A stretch of DNA of 64,000 nt from positions 33,163 to 97,162 of the forward strand of contig SJOL01008870.1 in the NCBI GenBank assembly GCA_004794785.1, in the 5' to 3' direction. Every line of letters begins with the position of its first letter. Position 1 is the stretch's first letter. Under the pieces are notes generated by a model that saw only the letters and a program-made list of their open reading frames with translations, did no database searches and was not told the origin of the DNA. The DNA is from Opisthorchis felineus (Eukaryota > Platyhelminthes > Trematoda > Opisthorchiida > Opisthorchiidae). Positions 12,481 to 24,289 of this stretch are shown here, one piece after another. A program made the translations under genes and the position numbers.

Positions 12481-14856
12481 GGTTAGAAGATACCGATGTT
12501 AAAATGTAGTGTGTGGTAAAAACAAGTGTACAGGTGCAACCAAAGCGCAGAACATACTGTCACCAAAGACTAGGTGTGATTCTTCAGTTAAGTTAAGGAT
12601 ACAAATAAGTATATAAAAGTTCGCCTCGAATTTGTCAAGTCTCTTCCGGAAAAGTGTTGAAATTTCTTACAAATCGGCTTCGTCCACTACGAACGAACCG
12701 TATCTATACTTTCCAATGAAATAGTTGGTTTTTTCTTCCCACCTCCCTTCTGCGAGATTGGTAGTCTTACAAGTGAATTTATCAAACCAGTTGAACAAGT
12801 GCATCACGGAGGCTCACCTACTGATGTTTCACTCAATAGCTTCAGGAGTTTCATCGATCTTAGCCAATGAGGGATGGAAAAAGCCGCTTGACGCCTTTCT
12901 TTGGGATTTCTATCTTATTGCTGCTGTCGGTGTACTTTGTTTGCTGTGGTAATGACTGATTTAGGTAACCTTCGACGTTTGCATTTATGTCTGGTTCAGC
13001 CCGCTAAAATCAAACTGTTGTATAAGTGAATATCCCAACTAATCATTTTTTCTTAATAGTGCAGAAAGGCACATACTGTTTCATCCGTATACTCGAAACG
13101 TATTTTGGACTTGTCTCAGGTAGATGGAGCGAGTCAATTTATGTGCTACTATTCCAAAGCGCTTCTCAGAAAAGCTGTTCCGATCGCAAAGCATTCGATT
13201 ACATGAAAGTTTGCGCCGGAAATAGTTTCTTTTAGACAGAGACCGTATAGTGTCATCACGGGATTTGCATGTTCAAGGTGGCCTGGCGTGTTTAAACGAA
13301 GTTAGAGTGGTTTCCCTGACTCTGCAGATGACGTGCTTGCCCAAATAGTCCCGTGTGTACCACTGATCAACTTTCCTAGGTTTCAGGATTAAAGCTAACA
13401 ACGTTCGTTTGCTCTGTACACCCGACCATGTCTTAAAAACTCTTGCTTCATGCTGTCAACTCAGATCCCTCTGAGCAAGATTCGAGAAGCGGTACTGGAA
13501 AACTTATCCCTCGCAAAACTGATCACCAGTCCGCAGTGAACTGCTACAAACAGACGCCCACGATAATAGTACGAACTTAATCAAAAATCACTGTGACAGA
13601 CCCATTTATAAACTGTACATCTCAAAACGCCAAGAATTTCGCGGCGCTCAAAGTTTTGGAGAGTTCCGTAAAGAGTTGATGTTGTGAAAGGAAACGGGCA
13701 TGCTTGCCAATCTTCTTATCGAGGCTGATCAGTAAGTTCAAGCGAGCGGCCTTACATTAAAACAGCCTTATAGCCCCTGGAGGATTCGATTGACTTTGTC
13801 GGTTGTTAAGTTGGGAATCACTCAGAGGTTGAATTGAACTTATAGCCTGCGAAGTTCGATGGTTTGGCTGCATCACTCATGAGTTGGATACTTCTTTTGC
13901 GGCATTCAGTCGAACATGTATCTTTAGGAGTAACAGTAGGGAGTTGCTTGGCGATCCACCTTTGTCGAGGTCAATAATGATTAGAACACTTTATCCGATT
14001 TTGATGGTTTGCGCTTGTTTGCATATCAAGAAGCCGGGTTTAAAGACCCAACTCAGGCTTGTCGTTGTTACTGGGACTGTTCGAAAGGTATGTACCAACC
14101 TGAAGATCCTGGATTACGTTTGCACCGCTCTGTACTGTTGAATGATCTCATTACAGACTCATATCAGCTCGCCTTGTATTTGGTTCCAGGTAGCAACAGT
14201 GATGTGATGTCAGTTTTCAAGAATCGACCACCTACTGAGATTGTCTGGCAACCTCATTAAATACACAGTCGACCCTCCGTTAGGATCAGTACGTTAGCTA
14301 ACTTTGGAAAGCGGTTAATTAATGAAATCTATACATTTTTTTACAACGAACTATGTTCTGATCTCCCGGCTCGAGTTCATAGGAGCCGGCCTATGGCGCG
14401 GTTGCCAATAATGGAACCGACAATGGCACTCGACGCCGCACTCATTCCTCGGGTTCAGTTTGCTTCTGTCTGTTGGAGACCACTGTGCTTAAGGTATCAC
14501 TAATAGCAATCATACGACCACTTCTTGGCCTAACCGTGCCTTTTTGCTTGTGCGCGAGTTGGTATTCGGGATGATTTCAAATACTGACTGGCGACTCTGA
14601 GCAGTGCATACTCCACCGGAGTCGCCAAACACTCCTCTCTTCCTCAATGTTCCCTCTTGGAGGTTACCATAATTGGGTTGCGGACGTTTCATCGCCAAGC
14701 TAGGGTCGTCGTAGTGCATAGTTGTGTAGCGGAGTGGCGCGATTCGTCGGTGACGCACACTACTTCGATTTGGCCTGAAACGTTTTCAACTAAGTTTCAG
14801 AGTTCAGCGGACAAACGTACGACCAACTGTGAAACCTGAGCTACCAGTAACCCATT

Positions 14857-16080
14857 CATCATCATCATCATCATCATCGACAGCATGACATCAGTGTTAA
14901 ACACCGATGCTTCACTGCCGTACAACCATGATTTATTTGATTTATTTGATTTATTTGTGAAGGAAAGAATAAAAGTGGATGGGGAAGGGACTTAGTGCTA
15001 GCTTACTACAATCATTCCAAGGTGCCTACGCCTCCAGACACTCATTCAGGCAATCTGAATAGAAACTGACAACAAGATCGCCACTGACATCGGTTGGCAG
15101 CCATATCTTGCAGCGTCTCCAACCAGGCACAGTGAGGATCACGCGGTCCCCAACCTGGAAGGCGAGTAGCACCGACAGCACCCAAGCGTTTCGTAATTTC
15201 CTTCATACCCCTCTGCCAGGTTAAGGGTTGGCCACCTCTCTGCTTCCGCCACTCTGAATTGGGCATGGAAAACAGCACTCTCTTCGGCAAACGATGATTA
15301 GGCATACGCAACACGTGTCCCAACCAACGCAGCTTCTGGTGCTGGACACACTCTTCAATGGAAGTACCCGTTGCACATCCAAAAACTCGCTTTCTAACTG
15401 CCTCGTTACGGATTCGCCGACACCAACCCACACGAGCTATGGTTCTGAGACAACGATTGTGAAACACCTGAAGACGTCTCAGTTCCGCTGCTCGAACAGG
15501 CCAGGTCTCACAACCGTACAACAAAACAGCCCGCACTGTAGCTTGATACACACGTCCTTTCAGGTTCAGGGATACACCACTTTGACGCCATAGGTGCCTC
15601 AAATTAGCAAACGCGACCCGAGCCTTGCAGATTCGTGCATTGACCTCATCTGTCACACTACAGTCAGAACTAATACAACTTCCCAGATACGCAAAACGCT
15701 CCACAACTTCCAGTGCCTCTCCCCGGATTGTAAGTGGCGTGTTCAGTGACTGCATGTCCAGCAGCATGACCTTACACTTTATGGGTGCAAAGTACATACC
15801 AAAGGACGGCATGACTTTGGTCAGTTCATCCACAAAGGCCTGCGCCCTCTCCTCCTCTTCGAAGATGAGAACGATGTCGTCTGCATACTCCAGATCGACA
15901 AGGTTTTCGTCACAGGCTATCTGAACACCGGGGTTTTGGAGACCTTCCACCGTTGGTCTCATTATCTCATCGATCACGAAATTAAATAGGAAAGGAGAGA
16001 GTGGGCATCCTCGACGGACACCGCTTTGTGTACGGAAGCTTTTGGAGAGCTCGCCGTATACTCTCACCCGTCCGGAAGTC
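14857..16080 (-). mobile_element. RTE-like non-LTR retrotransposon, 5'-truncated, best-preserved copy
   Basis: The element lies in the RanBPM 12.6-kb intron, opposite to the gene. It comprises the 3' two-thirds of the reverse transcriptase and C-terminal domain (15042-16067), a roughly 170-base 3' UTR with a nine-base tandem (TTTATTTGA)n at 14930-14957, and a terminal (GAT)n tail at 14857-14879. Short 3' UTRs ending in simple trinucleotide-type repeats are a hallmark of the RTE clade. The family match stops near 16080, so the 5' part was lost, as is usual after incomplete target-primed reverse transcription. Confidence 0.85.
15042..16067 (-). pseudogene. Non-LTR reverse transcriptase, C-terminal part (truncated ORF)
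   Basis: The frame stays open for 341 codons. Residues 15-33 carry the finger/palm block SGVRRGCPLSPFLFNFVID, and YADD (residues 61-64) is the catalytic metal-binding motif, intact here. Then come the thumb-like LNTPLTIRGEALEVVERF, the block LRWLGHVLRMPNHRLPKRVL and [18 protein letters not shown] near the C-terminus. It normally makes cDNA from its own transcript. Endonuclease and the first reverse transcriptase motifs are missing, so it cannot act alone. The first methionine is simply the first in an N-terminally truncated frame. Homologues in the window: 21235-22274, 37077-37220, 55200-55300. Confidence 0.9.
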
Positions 16081-17425
16081 CGAAAATACTAAGAGCTTAT
16101 TATGTTCACACACTTCCGGGGCATTCCTTCGCCAACAAATGTCTTATTCATGAAGGTTCATATTCAGTCATGAGGTCTCCTTCCATAAAGCCTAACACTC
16201 CTTCAGGTCAAAGAGTTTTGCCTTATTCGGAAGATTCTATCTTTGGGAGGCAACCAAAAGTTTGGACAGTCGTTTGTCCTGGGTAAAATTAATGGGTACC
16301 AACATCGAAGAGCTTCGTCTTTCGTGAAATAGGGCCACCTTTGCATTATCCCAACTACACCGCCAGCTGCTTATCAATGATCGTCGGGTCTTGTATGTAT
16401 CCGAGAAACGGGACATTTAGGCACAGGAAAATCGATCAACCTACCCTCCACTCTGGACGCATTTTCGCTACGGGACTGACCTGGTAGACGTTATCGCCGT
16501 TCGGCTCGACACTACTTCATTCTCAACAAAAGGGAAGTCTGGGAAACCAGACAGTTTTCTTTATAATAGTTTGTCTACTGACCATTCCCAGTTCACAAAA
16601 AGTAGCCGTCGCGATCGTTCGACTGTTTTCCTGCTCACTAGCGTTGTTACTTTTTCGTTCAGGATGTTACAAGGAATCACGAATATCACATGAATTTCTG
16701 TTGATATACCCCCCGTGCGGAATCCGACTTGGGTTTAGGTCACAAGCGCACACATACCAGAGCGACAACAGCAGCTTCAGGTCACGTGACTAAACATACA
16801 GTCTGTCCATCCCCTAATTTCAGCTGTTCCGGCAACCAGTTTCGAGGTTTTCATGTGCATTTGATTCACGTGAACAAAGCAACCGGAATGCGCCGTTACG
16901 ACCTCCACCACTGCTTTATCATCTGATTCTTCACAGGTGACGGGGAGAGCGAACGTCTGGTCTGTATACAGGGGACCTTGTTTTATTCTCGTTGTTGCAA
17001 GTTCCCAGACATAACCTCATCTTTTGTTGTTGACTGCACTCAAGCTATTTTAGAAGCAGTCGTTTTACCATCTAATTCATCTAAGTGAACGAATGGAGTA
17101 TGTTTTAGTAGACATTCGTTTCACTCGACCTGGATAACTTTGATCAGACTGTTCATTGCACGCGAACGTCTTGAAACGGTCAGCGCTATCACGTGTATCA
17201 TGAAGGTGTTCCTAGTGTTGATAACTCGAAAGGTCCATCGGTGACTTGGGTACTTTCGCAGTAGTCCCTTCACATGGGTCCGGTGTTGTATACCTGCTTT
17301 TGAACTGCAGATTTTTACTGTATACTTCTGATAGTCTGAATTACTGGGCCTTACTAGGCTTTACAACAACATATCCTATATCCAAGGCTAATGTGTTGAA
17401 ACATTGGTAGCTCGGGTGAGTTTAC

Positions 17426-17625
17426 TGGTTGTTGATAAGGTGGCTGTTGATCTGTTCGCCGAGCTTGGCAATTGGTTTGCAAACGTTTCGTCACCATACG
17501 AGGAGACATCATCAGTGCACCCACCCAACTGCGCACGGATGATGTCTCCTCGTATGGTGACGAAACGTTTGCAAGCCGATTGCCAAGCTCGGCGAACAGA
17601 TCAACAGCCACCTGATCAACAACCA
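17426..17625. repeat. Foldback repeat: about 95-bp inverted arms around a 10-base spacer, with hammerhead-like core
   Basis: The left arm (17426-17520) and right arm (17531-17625) are near-perfect reverse complements, for example CTGTTCGCCGAGCTTGGCAA against TTGCCAAGCTCGGCGAACAG, separated by CCACCCAACT. One arm-type sequence recurs singly at 41289-41390 (reverse), 46866-46975 (forward) and 59985-60070 (reverse). Read in one direction each arm has a hammerhead-like order: CTGATGA (left arm, minus strand), a hairpin GTCTCC/GGTGAC, then GAAACGTTT. The right arm reads CGGATGA instead. An extra T between CTGATGA and the hairpin departs from the consensus. Frames on both strands encode the same peptide type because of the palindrome; neither is a gene. 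Confidence 0.8.
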
Positions 17626-18395
17626 ATATATCCCAGGCTTTTCCATGTATAGAACAGGCTAGTACGTGGATTATGATGCGTTTCGGGCGTAGCTTAATAC
17701 TGTTTATGGTGCACAGAGAGATCGGCTGAATACACCAGTCTGATTTCCTACGTCACTTGCATCACGGTGCCTCTAATACTCACTCTTTCATGCTTTCTAG
17801 TAACGTGAACGCATTGTCGTAATCCATCGTCTCCGCAAAGTTGGTCACAACTTTCCAGGTTTACAATGATTGTTATTTGCGTGATAGTTTTTCATTCAGC
17901 TGGCGACGTCGGATAATAGGTTTTAAATAGGTTCACACGTATGCTAGCATGTGATCCGATCAAATTCACGTCATATGTTTGTATGCACGCGCCAGATCGG
18001 CTGACAGAATGGCTATTGCTCATTTTATGAATATGCTAGAGCTCTTCAATAACGGACACTATCCTCAATTGAGGAGTATTTCTTCCGGAAGATTTCCACA
18101 GCCATTCATCCCAAAGGGTTGGAGAGTTTTCTGCAGCTGCCACACTCTGTAGATGACAACAGAGTACCTTGGTAGCAATGCACTTCCATTTGAAAGTGAT
18201 GTATTAGGGATGCCGGTTTTTAGCGCAATACTCTGGCTTTCCAACCGTGAATCGCACCCCTGTTATTGTGGTAAGTATGGCATCCGTAGTGTCCAACTGT
18301 GACGTCTGGAATATTGACTACGTCGCTGCATATTCACTTGTTTGTCCGTCAAATCTTCATAGTGGTCTGTTATTTCTGCACCATATGTTTAAATA

Positions 18396-18590
18396 CACGG
18401 TCGTTCAGTTGTTACACCCTTTCGGTGCCCAGCTACCGTGCTGCCCGTAGAAAGCGCCAGGGCTGAGATTCTGCCAGGTTCCCTAAGCGTTAACAGGAGC
18501 AGTCGAGATGCAGTGGTTGGGTTCGAATCACGAACCTTCCCGCCAGTAACTTCGCGCCGTAGCCACCGGGCTATCTCAGTAACAACCAAA
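18396..18590 (-). repeat. tRNA-derived SINE, family 1 (reverse)
   Basis: In reverse complement: head with ACTGAGATAGCCCGGTGGCT, box-B-like GATTCGAACCC, body and the 3' end ACAACTGAACGAC. It is the reverse counterpart of 24290-24490. Confidence 0.8.
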
Positions 18591-19369
18591 TAATAGACTG
18601 TCTTATGTACAGTTTAGAGAATAGCTCTGTAGTGTCTATGTATCCGGACAGCAATGGGTGTGTAAACTTTTTAGTACACTTTCAAACTTGGAGAATACCA
18701 TCTCACGATTTTCTGTTCGCTTCCGCTTGATCAGGTGATCAAAATTACCGGTGTTAGAAGCTGCCCGTAGTAGATCCGCCTGATCTGGCGTTTACTCTCT
18801 TCGAACTTACATCACTGTGCTTCCTTAAATATCGCAGAGTCTTTCAGTCAGTGGTTGGAGGTCTGACGAACGTAGTCTCCTGGTCCTCCAGGTTGGGGTT
18901 TGGAACCCGTTTTGTGACTTGTTCTGTAAAAATTGAAATGCACTCTCATTTCCCGCCGAACACCGCCGCCCTGAGGTCAGGCTTTTGAGCCAAAGGCTTT
19001 GGTTGAGGACCATAATCGTCCTTCTGTTTAGGTGTGCGTGCCCTCGGGGTATCCCAGCCCACGTATAACCATGAATGGCACTCATGCAAATAATATTATG
19101 CCACATCAGCTGTCGCGTGGTGCCACCAACCGGGTCGCCTTACTTGCTGCAGGGCGGGTAAGCTAAAACATGCTATTGCTGATGCCTTTCTTCTTTCTCC
19201 TCTACGAACGTTTTTTTCCCCTTCCCCATTAATGAGTCGCTCCTTGTAGGTCCATCAGTTGGGTCTGATGACTCCATTCGTCCTGCTTCGGTTTCGCCTG
19301 CAACATTTGCGCTTCATCCGGCGCTGACGTCCTCAGGTAGCTCGAAATTGATCTTCAAGACTCGATACC

Positions 19370-20480
19370 CAGTTTGTCTGGCTTATTTTAGTGTTCGCAC
19401 TCTGAAGCAGGGAGGAGAACAAGCTGCTCTTGCTCTCACACTGAACTCGTTTGACATTGGTGTGTGCTGTGTCTCAGAAACAGGCATTCAAAATGCAAGC
19501 ACAGTGGTTGAGCTAACTGCCTCATCACTCTGCACTCGCTTCCGGTTGCGCACCTCTGGTGATCCAGAGGCCGCTGTGGCAGGATGTGTAGGGGTATCCT
19601 CCTAAGTCACCGGGCGAAAATATCCTTCGTTGACTGGGTACCCGCTGATAGTCGCCTCAGTGTCTGGAACGTTAGTGAAGGAGTCTCACAAGCCGGAAGT
19701 CTTTTGTCGTATCTGCTTATACCTCAACCGACTGTAGCTCTAACACCATCAAAGGCAAGCCTTGTGACGCGTTAGAAGCACAGATATTGTTGTAGTTGTT
19801 GGGATCCTGAATGCAAATATGGACAAACTTAGCACATTTGATACTCATTTAGCTGGCCAGTACGGACTGCACTCGGTACTTGCGGACAGTGCCGAATGAT
19901 AGCTTCAGCTATGTGCTGACCTTCTTTATGCAGTAGTAACTTCGGAAATAACCGAAGTCGTCTGGCCACATGGTGCCCTACAACAGCGTGCCGGCCACGA
20001 CCTCAAATTAATCGCATCGCCCTCAGTTACCGATAGTGCCGAGCAATAATTGACTGCCTCTCGTTTTGGACCACATTTGCGGGTTCCGACCACGCACTCG
20101 TCCGGAGTCGATTCCCTCTTCGTTTTCCAGGGCCGCATAAGGTGCGAACAAATAGCTTAGTAACTGATATATTGGCAGATCCGGATGTTAGACGAATTTT
20201 TCAGAATCGTCTTCTGGAGTCTTCTGCAGCTGCTCCACCATCGGATGTGAATTCATGCTGGAGCGAGATCCCCTCCTTTTTGCATACTACTTTTGCCCGT
20301 TGTACGGGGCTACCAGGCGCGCTCAGTTAGTGGATATCAGACAGAACAGTGACACTGTTTGAACCTCGGATTCATGTCTCCGCCAGTCCCGAGCATAACA
20401 TGGCCCGACGAATTATCAGACGTCAAATTAAAATGAGCGTGCGTGCCGACCGAGAAGCCTGGTGGACACGGAAGGCTAAA
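19370..20480 (+). pseudogene. Broken APE-type endonuclease and linker of the RTE-like element
   Basis: The start reads FSVRTLKQGGEQAALALTLN, then VCCVSETGIQ, where the family normally has SETRIQ with the catalytic glutamate; GDPEAAVAGCVGV follows. After a frame change the text continues with DWVPADSRLSVW, and near 20190 with RRIFQNRLLESSAAAP, ending RADREAWWTRKAKEMK near 20480. An APE-like endonuclease nicks target DNA to prime reverse transcription. Several frame changes separate the blocks, so no functional protein is expected. Confidence 0.75.
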
Positions 20481-20799
20481 GAAATGAAAGGGACCTAGAA
20501 AGCCGGAAATACCCGAGGACTATTCCATTTGATTCATGCGGGCGGTCCCCGGAAACCGCCTGTGAGCGAAACCACCAAAGGATCAAAGTGGAGCGGCCAT
20601 TTTGAATAAAGAAGAACGCTTCGACTGGTGAGCCGAATACTTCAAACAACAATTCTCGTGACCGCCCTCTGCCACTCACTTGGGTCCTACAGCTGAAGTA
20701 GAATCCTGGACGGTGAATGCAGAACCCCCTGACGACCCCGGAGGTTTGTGACTGCATATGTCCTCTCAAGCGCCACCGAGCTGCTGATCCGGATGACCT

Positions 20800-22274
20800 C
20801 TCACCCGCATTGTTCAAAGATGGGGGTGAAGTCCTCAGTCAGTGCTTGTCTGATCTGTTTGTCTATATCTGAGAGAAGGAGACTGTCCCGGACATCTGCG
20901 GAGAATCGATGCTAGTGCCAATTTTCGAAAAAGGGGCTCGTATTGAGTGCGGTAGTCACAGGTGGATCAGCTTAACGCAGGTCATGGCGTCAATTTTCCT
21001 ACGCCGCCTTATGGTGACTCGCGAAACACTAACTGCAGAGAGAAGTAAGCAGGATTCCGGACAGGTAGCGGTTGCGTTGGCCAAATCTTACTCCTTCATC
21101 AGATGCAAGTACAACGCCATACGTATAAATGACCCACAATTTTCGTATTCCTGGATTTCCAGGGGGAATTCGACATGGCTGATCAGTATGTTCTCGTTGA
21201 AATGCCTTCCCACTAAGGAGTGCTATGAATTTTTGTGAGTATGATAAGTTCTTTCTATTCTTGGGCTCACGGACTTGTGAAATTATACGAAGAGCCCTCG
21301 AAGTGTTTCAGTACACAAAGTGGTGTCCGACATAGCTGCCTACTCTATCCACTCCCATTTAATTTCGTGATCGGAGAGATAATGAGACGAACGTTGGAAG
21401 GCTTTCAAAATCAAGGTGTTCAAATATCTCATAGCGAAAACTTTGTTGATCTTGAATATGCAGGTGACGTCGTTGTCGTCTTCGAAAAGGAGAATTCGCA
21501 GCTGTTTTTGGATGCCCTGACCAAAGTCATCCCGTCCTTTGGCATGTTGTTTTCACCCACAGAGTATAAGGTCATGCTCGTAGACATGCAGTCACTGAAC
21601 ACGCCACTTACAATCCAGGGAGAGACACTCGAAGTTGTGGAGCGTTTTGTACATCTTGGAAGTTGTATTGGCCCCGATGTAGTGTGACAGATGGAGTCAG
21701 TGCACGAATCTACAATGCCGGGTTCGCATTTGCTAGTTTGATTCACCTGTGGCCTTAAATCTCAAGGGACGTGTGTATCAGGCTACAGTACGGGCTGTTT
21801 TGTTGTGTAGCTGTGAGACTTGGCCTGTCCGAGCAGCGGACCTGAGAAGTCTTCAGGTCTTCGACAACCGTTGTCTCAGGACCATCGCTCATTTGGGTTG
21901 GTATCGGCGAATCCGTAACGATGCGATTGTAAAGTGAGTTTTCGGTTGTGCAATGGGGACTTCCATTAAAGAATGTGTCCAGCATCAGAAGCTGCGTTGA
22001 TTAGGCCATGTATTGTGCATACCGAACCACCGTTTGCCGAGGAGGGTGCTGCTTTTCGTGCCCAATGCAGAGTGGCGGAAGGAGAGAGGCGGCCAACTCT
22101 AGAGCTAGCACGGGTGTGAAGGGGGTTAGGAAAAGTCTGGGTGTTGTCGCCGCTACTCACCTTCCAGGGTGGGGACCGTATGATCCCCACTGCGCCTGGT
22201 TGGAGACTCTGCAAGTTATGACCGCTACTGGATGTCAGTGGCTTTCTTGTCAGTTTCTACCCAGTTTCTGCTGA
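20800..22274 (+). pseudogene. Broken reverse transcriptase of the RTE-like element (YADD changed to YAGD)
   Basis: Pieces in order: LVPIFEKGARIECGSHRWIS near 20910-20970 (fingers block); TQSGVRHSCLLYPLPFNFVI near 21310-21370; EYAGD near 21455, where the catalytic YADD has lost its first aspartate; LNTPLTIQGETLEVVERF; the C-terminal region from 21749 with [13 protein letters not shown]; and [18 protein letters not shown] at about 22160-22210. At least three frameshifts or stops interrupt the reading. The 15.0-kb copy keeps YADD, so the change here is secondary decay. Confidence 0.8.
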
Positions 22275-22878
22275 ATGAGTGTCTGGAGGTGTAGGTACCT
22301 AGGAATGACTTAAGTAAGCTAGCACTATGTCCCTTCCCCGTCCACTTTTATTGCTTTCTTCAAACTGAGGCTTTAAAGTAAGTCATGGTTGTACGGCAGC
22401 GCAACATCAGTGTTGATCACTGATGTTATGCTGTCGATGATGATGGTGGCATCGTTTTCTGACTCATACGATAACCTATCGCAGAGAAAATCCGTCATTT
22501 TTTAGTTGTACCTTGTCAGCTCCAGCGTTTTCATAGTCGTGAAAGCTTTTAGAACTGCGTGTAGTCGAAGGATAAGACATCCTTTGTAGTAAGTCAGTAT
22601 GTATTGGGTAAGTCCTCCTTGTTTGTATGTTTCTGAGTTTCATGAGAGTTCGAATAATATGCTCGCTGCGTATTACAGAAGTGTTCCTAAGTTCAGCGGA
22701 TTTCGCTGTATGTAGGCAATTGTAAACTTACGTGAAATTCAGGAAAATTGTTTGCAAACGAACTTGCTGCGCTTAAGTTTGATGGTTTGTAAATTTTGTG
22801 ACTCATCCTTGTGCAATATCTTGCTTTTTTCACCCCAAATGGCTACAGTGGTGTACATATGCTTGTCCCTTCTGTCAG

Positions 22879-23365
22879 GTTGGTCGCTGCATACCTATTA
22901 CATAATGGTTATTTGGATTCAGCTAGTGCTTTGGGTGGCTGGGTTTCTCAAACAACAATTCCTGAGCCTCCACGAAGACCGAGTGATTTGTTTCTAACCA
23001 ACGAGGATCGGAAATCCACATCCGTAACAGGAAAGTCAACTGAACAAAAGCCAACGGACGTTTCTCCGTTGTCTCCGGCATCATCTATTCAAACACCCGC
23101 TCTTGAATCCTCCCGCTCTCTTTCATCACCAGTTACGACCCCATTCCAGTTTGATTGCAGCACGACACCGACTACAAACGGAGACGATTTACTACAGTGG
23201 CCAGAACCAACGGAACTGTTGTTACGACGGCGTCATTTGCGTGACACCATACGTCGTGGCGACTATCTCTCCGCACTGGAACAATTGGAAACACATTTCA
23301 AGGCGCTTATGGAACAGGATCCTTCAATCGGTTTCGTTTTGCGATGTCATCATTTTATAAACCTT
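22879..23365 (+). CDS. RANBP9: RanBPM exon: LisH motif, Ser/Pro insertion and CTLH domain
   Basis: The first base completes the lysine split across the intron. The exon opens with LVAAYLLHNGYLDSASALG, a LisH dimerisation helix pair (family form MVSSYLVHHGYCATAEAFA). A stretch of about 85 residues rich in Ser, Thr and Pro follows; it is absent from the short LisH-CTLH spacer of vertebrate RanBPM. The last 50 or so residues form the CTLH domain: LRRRHLRDTIRRGDYLSALE, then DPSIGFVLRCHHFINL, matching NRQRIQKLVLAGRMGEAIE and NPNLLFTLKVRQFIEM. CTLH and LisH hold the CTLH/GID ligase scaffold together. Acceptor TTCTGTCAG, donor CTT|GTGAGT; it ends on a codon boundary. Confidence 0.93.
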
Positions 23366-23620
23366 GTGAGTTCCGAGGTTTACTTTCTTGATGTCTTGTT
23401 CATGGGTTGCGATTCCAGAGTCAAACGTATTGTCGAGAGCTGATACTCTAATTGTCCTTTAGCACGTATGAATTTTTGGATTGTTCCAAGCGAGTGAAGA
23501 TACCCTTGGAATTCATGAATGTTTAGGGTACCTACATCCGTTCTTATCATGAATTTCAAAATCCTAATGGTGCTCTAGCTCAGCCTAACCTAACATTCAC
23601 ATCGATCCCGTTCTTATTCT

Positions 23621-23724
23621 AGTTAGTCCACACAAAATCGGGAAGCATTTGACTCGAGTTTAGCTCCTGTTAGAGTTTGTCAGTGATGCACCTGAGCATC
23701 TGGTATGAGCGCGTTACCACTCAC
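23621..23724 (-). repeat. SINE family 2, decayed and partial (reverse)
   Basis: AGTTAGTCCACACAAAATCG, GACTCGAGTTTAGCTCCTGT and GCGCGTTACCACTCAC line up in order with the reverse copies at 45720 and 58679 (GGTGAGTCCACACGAAAGG, GTTTCGCTCTTATTAGAGC, GCGTGTTACCACTCC). The box-B region is deleted. Confidence 0.6.
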
Positions 23725-24289
23725 TGTCTACTAGTGCACTTTGGCGCATTGTCACGTGTGAGCGGACAGGCATATTGCCCTCTGAACAGTGTAACTGGTC
23801 TACGTGTTGCGATTCTGTCAGTCGACGGACCCGCCAACCAGAAATTTCGGCCCAGATAGTGTCTCGGTCGCTCGGACCCTGTCGAACAATTTTCAGTTCC
23901 CAGTTGCTTGTAGCAGGATGTGTTAAGTTCGACATAAGGCGTAGAGTTTGATTCCTCTCATCACTTATGATTTCGGATCCCGTCACACAGTAACCCTCTA
24001 TTCAGTTTGCCAGAATTTTGCAAAATGTATCTTCTACTTTATCCCCCTAGAACCTGCAGAGTGAGACTTATATGCGCATTCTATTCACGACATCGAGATG
24101 ATTTCTTGTTATATCAAACAGCTTTGGTTCCTGAGATTGACAAAACAGTTTCATCGAGTTCCGTGTGTATATGCGCGCGCCACACTCATTCAGATAGTTA
24201 CAGTGTTCCTTTAACAGAGGTCGTTGTTCTGGATAGTTCACAAGGCGATATGGTGAACTACTTTCTCCAGGAGGAACTACTCCATAGTA

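Larger units (their letters stand above)
18840..22450 (+). mobile_element. RTE-like non-LTR retrotransposon, nearly full length but degenerate
   Basis: The copy runs from a 5' UTR to a 3' UTR ending GATGATGATGGTGG near 22440. The 5' UTR from about 18985 (CCAAAGGCTTTGGTTGAGG, GTCCTTCTGTTTAGG, CAGGGCGGGTAAGC) matches 52620-52800 in the copy at 52.6-55.4 kb, which defines a shared 5' end region; the first 140 bases are less certain. The endonuclease begins near 19380 (FSVRTLKQGGEQAALALTL), the linker is at 20140-20480, and the reverse transcriptase spans 20.8-22.27 kb. Stops and frameshifts break it into at least six pieces. It lies in the same orientation as the host gene. Confidence 0.85.
10296..22878 (+). 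other. RanBPM intron, about 12.6 kb, repeat-rich
   Basis: The largest intron in the window. In order it holds SINE family 1 (+), a Penelope-type repeat with a hammerhead ribozyme (minus), an RTE-like 3' half (minus), the 95-bp foldback, SINE family 1 (minus) and a nearly full-length RTE-like copy (+). The stretches 10.3-11.85, 12.5-14.85 and 16.1-17.4 kb show nothing I can name. Confidence 0.75.

Noticed and set aside
17354..17652. Frames on both strands with the shared peptide VAVDLFAELGN
   Set aside because: The foldback makes both strands encode the same peptide; no homology to a host protein.
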